Part shown: one piece after another, positions 8,330 through 16,071 of the stretch
How positions within the stretch are numbered: the first letter of the stretch is position 1
Layout of the letters: every line of letters starts with the position of its first letter
DNA from: Candidatus Bathyarchaeota archaeon
Lineage (GTDB): Archaea; Thermoproteota; Bathyarchaeia; Bathyarchaeales; Bathycorpusculaceae
Direction of reading: 5' to 3'
Length of the DNA: 64,000 nucleotides
Assembly (NCBI GenBank): GCA_013388905.1
Contig: JACAEI010000031.1
Location: 120,106 to 184,105, forward strand
Translations under genes and position numbers: made by a program
The notes under the pieces: generated by a model
Told to the model about the DNA's origin: nothing
What the model saw: the letters and a program-made list of their open reading frames with translations, nothing else
The model's database searches: none

Positions 8330-9675
8330 CTTTCTTTGATAAGCTTAGCAATGAAAAAACCGTTACATTGATGCATGTGCGGATAAAGCCTTCGACATTT
8401 TTCCAATCCTCTTAAGCCCGGCAAACCCATTTTCGGCTCTATCTCAGCCAAAGAAAATTCTAAATGCCATTTCAAAAACCGCTCAATAAGCATTTCATTC
8501 TCTTCAACCGTTATGCTACATGTGGAATAGATTAGCGTTCCTCCAGGTTTTACGCATTCAGCGCAGCTGTTTAGCATTTGCCATTGAATCTCCGCCATCT
8601 TATCCACAGAACGCCGCGTTAGTCTCCACTTGGATGAGGGCAATTTTCCAAAGGCGCCTGTGCTTGTGCATGGCGGGTCTAAGATGGCCAGGTCTGCTTC
8701 TATCTTTAGAGGCGGTGGATTGCATGCGTCTGCAATTATAGGCACGGCAATCTTGACACCCATATAAGCTACTTCATTTTTCCAAACATTCATTCTGCGC
8801 CTTGAATAGTCAATAGAGTAGATAGCGCCACGGTTTTGCATAAGTTGCGCTAAATACGTGGTTTTAGCACCAGGAGCAGCGCAAATGTCTAGAATTGTCA
8901 TGTCTCTTTTTGGATTTGCTACTTCTGCTGCGAAACAGCTGGCCTTGTCTTGGATGTAGAACAAGCCTTCTTGAAAGCTCGTTGTGCGTATTAAGGGCTG
9001 CGTTGCGCCAGTGATTTTGTATGCATATTTTAATCCCTCAACTTTTTCGATTTTGATGTTGTCTTGGGCGATTTTTTCCAAGATTTCGTTTTCTTTTGTC
9101 TTCAGCGTGTTTATTCTTATGTATGTTGGCGGCGACTGCATGTTTCCTTCTAGAAAGGCAACAGCTTCTCTTCTTCCGAAAAGTTTGAAACAGTATTTTA
9201 CGAACCATGTTGGATGAAAAGTTTGAAGCCCGATTCTTTCTTCGTCGCTTATGCCTTTAAAAACTGATTGTGGATTTTGTGTCAGCAATAATCCCAGCAC
9301 GTGTTCAACTTTTCGAAGAGTCTTCCAGCCTAGAATGGAGCGGGCTATTTTGGCTATGTTTTCGGCTTCTTCAAGATTGATTTGGGACCAGTTTTTAACT
9401 ATTCGTGTTTGATAGACATAAAGTCTCAAAAAAGCTTGAACACCTAGGTTTAATTCGTTTATGGTTTGTGGTTTCAATGTTTTGTTTATGAAGGCGTCTA
9501 TGAAGTTTCGTCGTCTAATCGTTTCTAGCGAAATCATGTGGGCAAGCCGAACAGCATTTGCATCGCTTATGCCTAATTGTTTAACTGTTTTGGCTAGGGC
9601 TAGACGCTCGCTTAGTTTTCGCATTTCTATCCAGCTTAGGGTTTCAATGGCAAGCGTCCAAGCTTCTTTAAGCAA
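8326..9675 (-). CDS. RNA m5C methyltransferase (NOL1/NOP2/Sun) with NusB-like N-terminus
   Basis: 449 residues. The N-terminal 140 or so residues form a helical NusB/RsmB-type RNA-binding region. The C-terminal half is a class I SAM methyltransferase: DICAAPGAKTTYL (about 258) binds SAM, DPPCTSTG (about 330) carries the PC cysteine, and YSTCSITVEENE (about 390) carries the TC catalytic cysteine. This two-cysteine set is diagnostic of RNA m5C enzymes acting on rRNA or tRNA. The target base cannot be assigned. It is convergent with speB and divergent from the threonyl-tRNA synthetase locus. Confidence 0.9.
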   Translation of the reverse strand: MLKEAWTLAIETLSWIEMRKLSERLALAKTVKQLGISDANAVRLAHMISLETIRRRNFIDAFINKTLKPQTINELNLGVQAFLRLYVYQTRIVKNWSQINLEEAENIAKIARSILGWKTLRKVEHVLGLLLTQNPQSVFKGISDEERIGLQTFHPTWFVKYCFKLFGRREAVAFLEGNMQSPPTYIRINTLKTKENEILEKIAQDNIKIEKVEGLKYAYKITGATQPLIRTTSFQEGLFYIQDKASCFAAEVANPKRDMTILDICAAPGAKTTYLAQLMQNRGAIYSIDYSRRRMNVWKNEVAYMGVKIAVPIIADACNPPPLKIEADLAILDPPCTSTGAFGKLPSSKWRLTRRSVDKMAEIQWQMLNSCAECVKPGGTLIYSTCSITVEENEMLIERFLKWHLEFSLAEIEPKMGLPGLRGLEKCRRLYPHMHQCNGFFIAKLIKES

Positions 9676-9736
9676 TGCTTTTCACACATCTAAACGAGAA
9701 AATATGCAGATAATATTAAAGAGATTTCCTCTAACG

Positions 9737-9760
9737 CTTAAACTTAATGCGTTTAAGTTT
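9737..9760. promoter_or_regulatory. Overlapping inverted repeats upstream of thrS
   Basis: Two interlocked inverted repeats share the same bases: CTTAAAC (9737-9743) with GTTTAAG (9751-9757), and AAACTTAA (9740-9747) with TTAAGTTT (9753-9760). They sit between the divergent methyltransferase and thrS, just upstream of an AATAAATA TATA-like box near 9773. They could be an operator or a terminator-like hairpin. No U-tract follows, which favours an operator. Confidence 0.35.
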
Positions 9761-9887
9761 GTCTAGAACAAAGAATAAATAGCTTGATGCATTATTGGAA
9801 TGTTCGAGGTTCTTGAAAATGGGGTATTTAGAAACACAACCCTAAACGACTTCTAAAAACAGTAGTATCTCTAAAAACCCCGAGAAA

Positions 9888-9950
9888 GTGAAAGTTTTAG
9901 AAAACAAGAATAAAGAGAGAGAACTATCAAATGCAGATCACAAGTCTTAG
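9888..9950 (+). other. thrS: Out-of-frame 5' end of threonyl-tRNA synthetase
   Basis: In the frame beginning with GTG 9888 the sequence reads KVLENKNKERELSNADHKS and stops at TAG 9948-9950. ThrRS proteins typically have a D-H-R/K-x-L-G-x-x-L-D-L-F block at the start of the catalytic core. Here DHKS is in this frame and LGEQLDLF is in the -1 frame from 9947 onward. Restoring one T near 9945-9948 joins them into a canonical block. A further in-frame TAA at 9843 blocks any longer N-terminus from ATG 9819. Confidence 0.6.
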
Positions 9951-9964
9951 GCGAACAACTGGAT

Positions 9965-11125
9965 TTGTTTTCCATAAATGAAGAGATTGGCGTTGGCCTA
10001 GTGCTTTGGCACCCGAAAGGCACAATATTTCGGCGAATTGTCAGAGACTTCTGGGAAGAAGAGCATCTGAAGAATGGATATCAGCTTGTTTGCACACCGC
10101 ACATTGCAAGAGGAGAACTTTGGAAAGTTTCTGGACACTTGGACTATTACTTGCAGAACATGTACCTATTCGAAAAAGACAGTGAATCTTACGTAGTTAA
10201 GCCAATGAATTGCCCCTTCCACATTCAGATATACAAGGCTAAGCCGAGAAGCTACAAGGAATTGCCCATAAGACTTGCGGAATGGGGGACCGTCTACAGA
10301 TATGAGCGTTCGGGAACTTTGCATGGACTGTTGCGTGTGAGGGGATTAACCCAAGACGTTGCCCACATATTCTGTACCGCAGAGCAAATCGATGACGAAA
10401 TAATTAGGCTGTTAAATTTCATGGAGCACATCCTAAAGAAGTTTGGCTTCCAAAAATACAATGTTTACCTTTCGACTAGAGACCCAAAACAGCCTGAGAA
10501 ATATATGGGTTCAGAAGAGAATTGGCGAACAGCACAAAAATCCTTAGCTGACGTCCTTAAGAAAAAGAGAATAACCTATCGAGAACTACAAGGAGAAGCG
10601 GTGTTTTATGGACCAAAAATCGATGTCGACATAGTGGACGTTGCTGGGAGAGAATGGCAATGTTCCACCATCCAATTCGACTTTAACCTACCTAAACGCT
10701 TCAATATAGCTTACATAGGCGCTGATGGAAAGGAACATGAAACCTTAATGATTCATAGGGCTATCCTCGGAGCCATAGAACGCTTTTTCGCCATTCTAAT
10801 AGAACATTATGAAGGAAATTTGCCCACATGGCTTGCTCCAACACAAGTAAGAGTGCTACCTATCAGCGAAAAACAATTGCCTTATGCCCAGACAATTCAT
10901 AAAAAGCTACAAGCGCATGGTGTAAGAACAGAGATTGACAGTAGCGCTTCCACCATTAGCTATAAGATTAGGGAAGCAGAAACCCAGAAAGTTCCCTACA
11001 TGGCTGTTTGTGGTGAACAGGAAGCAAAGATAAAGAAGTTGTCTGTAAGGAGACATGGAGTAGGCAACGTAGGCATTTTAACAGTCAAAGAACTTGCAGA
11101 AAGGATTAGAAACGAAGATAGCTGA
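9965..11125 (+). CDS. thrS: Threonyl-tRNA synthetase catalytic core, lacking N-terminal editing domain
   Basis: 386 residues from TTG 9965, the first start codon in this frame, though homology begins upstream in another frame. It charges tRNA-Thr. The zinc site is intact: MNCPFHI (Cys about 83), QDVAHIF (His about 137) and MIHRAILG (His about 263). Class II motif 2 surrounds TVYRYERSG. The anticodon-binding domain occupies the last 95 or so residues (VRVLPISEKQLPYA onward). There is no TGS or editing domain, as in crenarchaeal ThrRS-1, where a separate ThrRS-2 does proofreading; none is seen in this window. The frame break at about 9945 is an assembly error, mutation or recoding. Confidence 0.85.
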   Translation: MFSINEEIGVGLVLWHPKGTIFRRIVRDFWEEEHLKNGYQLVCTPHIARGELWKVSGHLDYYLQNMYLFEKDSESYVVKPMNCPFHIQIYKAKPRSYKELPIRLAEWGTVYRYERSGTLHGLLRVRGLTQDVAHIFCTAEQIDDEIIRLLNFMEHILKKFGFQKYNVYLSTRDPKQPEKYMGSEENWRTAQKSLADVLKKKRITYRELQGEAVFYGPKIDVDIVDVAGREWQCSTIQFDFNLPKRFNIAYIGADGKEHETLMIHRAILGAIERFFAILIEHYEGNLPTWLAPTQVRVLPISEKQLPYAQTIHKKLQAHGVRTEIDSSASTISYKIREAETQKVPYMAVCGEQEAKIKKLSVRRHGVGNVGILTVKELAERIRNEDS

Positions 11126-11196
11126 AGAACAGCCCCCACTGTTTAGTAAGAGATTTAGTATAGCTCGCACATTAGGTATTGGGTTAAGGAAGAGAA

Positions 11197-13878
11197 ATGG
11201 CGCAGAGACGTTTAGAAGACTTCTCCTACATAGAGGCTAAACCTTCAAAAGAAAACGAATCAAAAGCGTTGCCTCTCACAGAAACCATAGCAAAAGAAAG
11301 AGAAACAAGAGCGTTTCCGCCCATAGCCCCAGAAAACCTGCAACCTTCCTATTTCGTTTCAGCAACTTACGACGGAAAAGCGGGAAAAGTGCTCGTCAAA
11401 CTTTACGAGCCAGTTTCTGGCAAAATCTATTTTTGGTATGACAACACGGGGCATATGCCATATTGTCTAACAAACCTTTCGCAGTACGATTTGGAAAAAA
11501 TCGACCGTCTGATAAAGCATCTAGGCTTTGACCATTTTGAACTTGCGGAAAAATTTGACCCACTGTTAAATAATAATGTTAAGGTGACGAAGATTGTGGC
11601 TAGAGACCCTTTGGCTATTGGCGGACGCCCAAAAGGATGCATACGGGACATTATCCCAGAAGAGTTTCCAAAAGTTTCTGATACGCCTATTTCTCCGGAA
11701 CAGATTAAGGTTTGGGAATCAAAAATAAAGTATTACCAATCATACATCTACGATAGAGCACTTGCGCCGGGGATGATTTACGAAATCAAAGGCGGCAAGC
11801 TTATTCTGAAAAGCATGGAAGAAACGGAAAAAAATGTTAAGTGCATAAAAGAGACTTTTAAGGATGCCACTGATGAAGAGTTGCAGTTTATTGAGCAGTG
11901 GGCTAGATTATTGGAGTATCCGGCGCCGAAATTCCGGCGTGTAGCCCTTGACATTGAAGTTTTGACTCCTATTCCTACGAGGATGCCAGACCCCAGGGAA
12001 GCTGCATATCCGATTTTCTGTGTTTCGCTTTATGCTTCGGACAGGCAGCGGCGAGTTTTGCTCTTGAAAAGGGAAGGCGTGCGAGAAGGAAATGAACGAT
12101 TGCCTGCTGACGTATCAGTGGAATATTTTAATTCTGAAAAAAAGCTTATTGAAGCTGTTTTCGATGTCTTGTGGAATTACCCTTTTGTCATAACTTTTAA
12201 CGGTGATGATTTTGACCTGCGTTATCTTGCGTATAGAGCCATGAACCTTGGCGTAAGGAAAAGCGAAGTTCCAATAGAAGTCGGTAGGCGCAATTGCTTG
12301 TTGAAATATGGCGTGCACATTGACCTTTACAAGTTTTTCTTCAACCGTTCAATCCAGATTTATGCGTTTAACAACCGATATAGAGATGTGACTCTCGACG
12401 ATATTGGCAAAGCCCTAATTAAAATGGAAAAGATACGCTTCGAGAAAAGTCTCGGCGAGTTAACATACACAGAGCTCGCCAAATACTGTTTTAGAGATGC
12501 GGAAATTGCTTTTACGCTTACAAATTTTGAAGACGAATTAGTCATGAAACTCGTTCTAGTGCTAGCCAGAATTAGCAGTATGCCAATGGAAGACGTAAGC
12601 AGACAAGGCGTTTCACGCTGGATAAGAAATTTCTTGCATCGTGAACACCGCAAAAGAGGCATTCTCATCCCCAACGCCGAAGACATTCTCGCAGCGAAGG
12701 GCAAGACAGCTACTAAGGCAATAATTAAAGGCAAAAAATACAAAGGCGCAATTGTGGTGGAACCCATTCCAGGCGTCCATTTCAACGTTTCAGTCATGGA
12801 TTTTCCAAGCCTATACCCCTCAATAATAAAGGTTTGGAACTTAGGTTACCAGTCTATCTTGTGTCAGCATCCCGAATGTCACAAGAATCTGGTGCCAGAC
12901 ACACCTCACTGGGTTTGCACTAAAAAGCGCGCTTTAGAAAGCCTTTTGATTGGTTCACTTCGAGATTTGCGGGTGGAATGGTACAAGCCAAAATCTAAGG
13001 AAAAAGGATTGTCAGCTGATTTAAGAAGCTGGTACAACATTATTCAAGGCGCAGTCAAGGTAATTTTGAACGCTAGCTATGGCGTGTTCGGCGCTGACAG
13101 CTTCGATCTTTACTGTCCACCAGTGGCGGAAGCAACAGCAGCCATTGGAAGACATACTATAACCCAAATACTTACCAGGGCAGAGCAGCTTGGTATTCAA
13201 GTGTTGTATGGTGATACAGACAGTCTCTTTCTGAAAAACCCATCAAAAGAACAAATTTCGCAATTATCAAAGTGGACTGAACAAGAGTTGAAACTGAGTT
13301 TGGACGTGGACAAGGTTTACAGATACGCCGTTTTCAGTCAAAGAAAAAAGAATTACCTTGGAGTCTTAGAGGATGGAAGCGTAGACGTTAAAGGTTTAAC
13401 TGGCAAAAAACGACATATTCCATTGTTTATCAAAAAGGCTTTTGACAAAATGAAGGAACGCTTGGCAAAAGTAAAAACACCGGCAGATTTTGAGCAAGCA
13501 AAGAAAGACATAAGCGAGATTATCCGCGATTGCTATATGCGTTTGAAAAGGCGCGGATGGGAAAACCTAAGCGACTTGGCATTTAACGTGGTCTTGGGCG
13601 AAGAACCAGAACGTTACACGAAAACCACGCCTCAGCATGTCAAGGCTGCGAGAATCATTAAAGAAAGTGGAATTGAACTAAAAGCTGGTGACTTGATAAG
13701 TTTTGTTAAGGTTGTTAAAGAGCCGCACGTAAAGCCTGTAGAACTTGCAACAAACAGCGAAGTTGACATTGATAAGTACATAGGCTATTTGCATTCAACA
13801 TTCGACCAAGTACTGGACGCGTTGGGCTTAGATTTCGATGAAATAATTGGATTGACGAAACTGGAACGTTTCATGTAA
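11197..13878 (+). CDS. polB: Family B DNA polymerase
   Basis: 893 residues. Replicative polymerase with 3'-5' exonuclease. Exo I is ALDIEV (Asp251, Glu253), Exo II is FNGDDFD (about 335), and Exo III is FRDAEIAF (about 432). Polymerase motif A is MDFPSLYPSII (about 534), motif B is KVILNASYG (about 622), and motif C is YGDTDS (about 671). All catalytic acids are present, so both activities should be intact. The N-terminus QRRLEDFSY resembles a PCNA-interacting peptide, as in Sulfolobus PolB1. The last 94 bp overlap the antisense queT gene. Confidence 0.95.
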   Translation: MAQRRLEDFSYIEAKPSKENESKALPLTETIAKERETRAFPPIAPENLQPSYFVSATYDGKAGKVLVKLYEPVSGKIYFWYDNTGHMPYCLTNLSQYDLEKIDRLIKHLGFDHFELAEKFDPLLNNNVKVTKIVARDPLAIGGRPKGCIRDIIPEEFPKVSDTPISPEQIKVWESKIKYYQSYIYDRALAPGMIYEIKGGKLILKSMEETEKNVKCIKETFKDATDEELQFIEQWARLLEYPAPKFRRVALDIEVLTPIPTRMPDPREAAYPIFCVSLYASDRQRRVLLLKREGVREGNERLPADVSVEYFNSEKKLIEAVFDVLWNYPFVITFNGDDFDLRYLAYRAMNLGVRKSEVPIEVGRRNCLLKYGVHIDLYKFFFNRSIQIYAFNNRYRDVTLDDIGKALIKMEKIRFEKSLGELTYTELAKYCFRDAEIAFTLTNFEDELVMKLVLVLARISSMPMEDVSRQGVSRWIRNFLHREHRKRGILIPNAEDILAAKGKTATKAIIKGKKYKGAIVVEPIPGVHFNVSVMDFPSLYPSIIKVWNLGYQSILCQHPECHKNLVPDTPHWVCTKKRALESLLIGSLRDLRVEWYKPKSKEKGLSADLRSWYNIIQGAVKVILNASYGVFGADSFDLYCPPVAEATAAIGRHTITQILTRAEQLGIQVLYGDTDSLFLKNPSKEQISQLSKWTEQELKLSLDVDKVYRYAVFSQRKKNYLGVLEDGSVDVKGLTGKKRHIPLFIKKAFDKMKERLAKVKTPADFEQAKKDISEIIRDCYMRLKRRGWENLSDLAFNVVLGEEPERYTKTTPQHVKAARIIKESGIELKAGDLISFVKVVKEPHVKPVELATNSEVDIDKYIGYLHSTFDQVLDALGLDFDEIIGLTKLERFM

Positions 13879-14396
13879 AACCGTGTCTTATGGTGAAAGC
13901 CTTCTAGCATATTTTTTGCTACACCGCTTCTGTGCAGACCCTCTAAAAGCGCAAAGCCCAAGATGTTTATTGCCACTATGGAACCAACAAAGATGCCAAA
14001 CAATCCAACCTCAACCGGCACTTTAAAAATAAGTGCTAGGTAGCCTCCAACAATCGCTGTTATAACTGCTGTCTCAACAAAACTTCCCAAAAACCTCCGA
14101 GCGATCCCACCTTTGCCAACATACCATGCCAAAGTACACGCTACAAAGTTTGCAATTGTTCCGCCTACGATATCGACTACACCTAAGCCGCCATAAACAT
14201 TTGCAACTAAACAACCCAAACCTGACCCAATAGCAACAGGCATTCCAAAAATCATTGATAACGGCAACAAAGCATCAGCAACCCTAACCTGATAGACTTC
14301 AAAGCTCACAGGCGCCAAAAGAATGACTCCTGCAGCATATAGCGCAGCGAAAACCGCAGCCAAAGCTAAATCTCTAGTGTCAAATTTCACTCTCAT
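13785..14396 (-). CDS. queT: QueT-family queuosine-precursor transporter (ECF-type S component)
   Basis: 203 residues with five or six hydrophobic helices. The opening RDLALAAVFAALYAAGVILL and the block VRVADALLPLSMIFGMPVAIGSG match the QueT family of ECF substrate-binding membrane proteins, which import preQ0/preQ1-type deazapurines. In archaea such bases feed archaeosine in tRNA. The family-like part ends near residue 165. The remaining tail is polar and is read antisense to the end of polB, which suggests loss of an earlier stop codon. The start is ATG with a strong AGGAGGTGA site directly upstream, part of a structured leader. Confidence 0.85.
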   Translation of the reverse strand: MRVKFDTRDLALAAVFAALYAAGVILLAPVSFEVYQVRVADALLPLSMIFGMPVAIGSGLGCLVANVYGGLGVVDIVGGTIANFVACTLAWYVGKGGIARRFLGSFVETAVITAIVGGYLALIFKVPVEVGLFGIFVGSIVAINILGFALLEGLHRSGVAKNMLEGFHHKTRFYMKRSSFVNPIISSKSKPNASSTWSNVECK

Positions 14397-14453
14397 TCAC
14401 CTCCTACACCGGGGTTTATAGTGGCGGAACGGGTGGAGGTCCACTCACCCGCC
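14397..14453 (-). promoter_or_regulatory. Candidate riboswitch-like pseudoknot leader of queT
   Basis: On the transcript strand a 6-bp hairpin forms from CGGGTG and CACCCG (window 14446-14451 and 14430-14435) with a 10-base loop, AGTGGACCTC. The loop plus one stem base contains ACCTCC, the exact complement of GGAGGT in the queT ribosome-binding site (14399-14404). Loop-to-SD pairing would make a pseudoknot that hides the start, the architecture used by preQ1 riboswitches that control queT genes in bacteria. The bases do not match a preQ1 consensus I remember. TATA-like boxes lie at about 14466-14473 and 14480-14488; only the farther one leaves the hairpin whole. Confidence 0.4.
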
Positions 14454-14560
14454 AACACATCCATGCCTATAAATTGAGCTATTAAAATTTTACTGTGAGA
14501 AGCAAAGGTTCAATCTATTTATAAGGATGGAAGTATGCGCTTTAGAGAGCCAAGACACAG

Positions 14561-15067
14561 TTATTGGTTGGAGACGCTGACTTCGCTTTTTTCTTCGCTT
14601 TGAGGCGGTGCTGCTTGTACGCTTACCGTTTCTTTTGGCGTTGCTTCTACGTCTACGCTTATATCTTCAACTGGAATGCCTTCCTTATGTGGGAAAAGCA
14701 GATTTTGGGGCGGTGGAGGGGCATTCAGCACTGTCGACAATAGGTACATGGCTGTAAACGCATACTGATAAATCCTTTGAAAAACGTATGGAACTTTTGT
14801 TTCAGGGTCAATCTCCAACATTTTGCTTATTTCTGCATCTTTACCAGTTAAAGTCGCCGCGCCTTCCACTTCAAACTTCACAATACTCGGTTTTGTAGCC
14901 ACAAGCAGATTAAAGCCTACAATTACCGTTTGGCTTCTGCGTTCTTTCTCTTCAAGTTTGGCTTTCACGTCAAAATTTACGGTTTCAGCTCCACCGCCTT
15001 TGAGACCTAGGCGAACGCCTATCAAACTGGTTATGTCTACCTTAACTGAAACATTTGGAATGTACAA
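14561..15067 (-). CDS. Conserved beta-rich protein, possibly SecB-fold
   Basis: 168 residues. Residues 1-75 form alternating beta strands, and residues 95-125 hold VPYVFQRIYQYAFTAMYLL followed by a Pro-rich NAPPPPQNLL. The order of strands, then a helix near an (L/P)FPYAR-like position, then a Pro-containing segment recalls the SecB-type chaperone fold. The tail from 135 is acidic, disordered and Ser/Val-rich. A role in holding unfolded proteins is inference from this resemblance only. It stands alone between queT and the glycosylation genes. Confidence 0.5.
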   Translation of the reverse strand: MYIPNVSVKVDITSLIGVRLGLKGGGAETVNFDVKAKLEEKERRSQTVIVGFNLLVATKPSIVKFEVEGAATLTGKDAEISKMLEIDPETKVPYVFQRIYQYAFTAMYLLSTVLNAPPPPQNLLFPHKEGIPVEDISVDVEATPKETVSVQAAPPQSEEKSEVSVSNQ

Positions 15068-15208
15068 TGTTGGGCAAATAGTTGATTCCTCTCATAGACA
15101 GTCTAATAGCTAGGTGTCTAACTTCGCCAATAAGCCTCGACTGAAACTGATTTTTGACTTTTGTGTGTAATACGCTAAGACATACACAGAGAATACTTCG
15201 CAAACCGG

Positions 15209-16060
15209 TTATGTCAGAAACAAATTCTCCAATACAGCAAGCGAAGTGAAAATTGCCACAATGAGCGAGATTATGGCAACCACTTGGCGCTCAGTTAAAC
15301 GCCGATTGTGAGTAACAACAGTAATCAAACTCCGTCTGTGACTTGAAGACAATTTTTCACCATCAAAGGTCACTGCTGCTTTAGTTCTGAAAAGAAAATA
15401 GGTTAACAAAATCAAAGAAGAGTTAAAAATGTAGGGCAAAAGCGAAATTAGCAAACTTGTTTTGAAATCCGAAATTATTGCGAAAGATGCCAAAGTTATT
15501 CCAATAGCAAAAGACCCTGTGTTGCCAACAAAAATCTTGCCTTGAAAATTGAAAAACGCAAGCACAACCCACACCGTAAACGGAAACAGTAACAAAGTTG
15601 CGTCAGAACCTGATAAAAATATTAATCCAGCCAAAATTATTCCTGGACAGATTGTTTCCAAACCATTCAATCCTCCAAGTTGATTCACAGTATTAGTAGT
15701 TATGATTACAATCAATGGAATGATAATAAAATAGTAAAAATCACCAAAATATATGGTTCCAAGAAAGGGAATTGTAATATATGTTCGCAATTCTAGTCTC
15801 GTGGCTAAAGTAATCAGGGGAATCGTAGCTATTAATGGAAAGAAAGCCTTGTACCTCCATCTCAAATCCATCCAATCGTCAAGAAGACCCATAAAGCCTC
15901 CGAAAAGTATGCAAACAGCCAAAACTAAGGCAGGAGAATCAGGTTGAAAATAATGTAGCAAGAAGAGATAAGTTGCACTGGCTAAGACGTATATTATGCC
16001 TAGTCCGTTTGGAACTAAAGGCTTGTTAGGCTTGTGAAGGTCTGGGGCTTTCGGGAACAA
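15209..16060 (-). CDS. GPT/WecA-type glycosyl-1-phosphate transferase (N-glycan lipid initiation)
   Basis: 283 residues, about nine membrane helices. It should transfer a sugar-1-phosphate from a UDP-sugar to dolichyl phosphate, the first step of N-glycan assembly. Motifs are HKPNKPLVPNGLG at 9-21, LLDDWMD at 59-65, TNTVNQLGGLNGLE near 122 (closer to the eukaryotic/archaeal NxxNxLAGxNGLE form than to bacterial MraY), VGNTGS near 183 and SSHRRS near 247. The TTG start has AAGGAG 8 bp upstream, 11 bp after aglB ends, so both are in one operon. The protein begins at the HKP loop and lacks the first helix of typical relatives. Confidence 0.82.
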   Translation of the reverse strand: MFPKAPDLHKPNKPLVPNGLGIIYVLASATYLFLLHYFQPDSPALVLAVCILFGGFMGLLDDWMDLRWRYKAFFPLIATIPLITLATRLELRTYITIPFLGTIYFGDFYYFIIIPLIVIITTNTVNQLGGLNGLETICPGIILAGLIFLSGSDATLLLFPFTVWVVLAFFNFQGKIFVGNTGSFAIGITLASFAIISDFKTSLLISLLPYIFNSSLILLTYFLFRTKAAVTFDGEKLSSSHRRSLITVVTHNRRLTERQVVAIISLIVAIFTSLAVLENLFLT

Positions 16061-16071
16061 GTTTTTTCTCC

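Noticed and set aside
12360..12797. 145-aa ORF on the minus strand
   Set aside because: It is antisense to the exonuclease/polymerase junction of polB and shows no recognisable motif.
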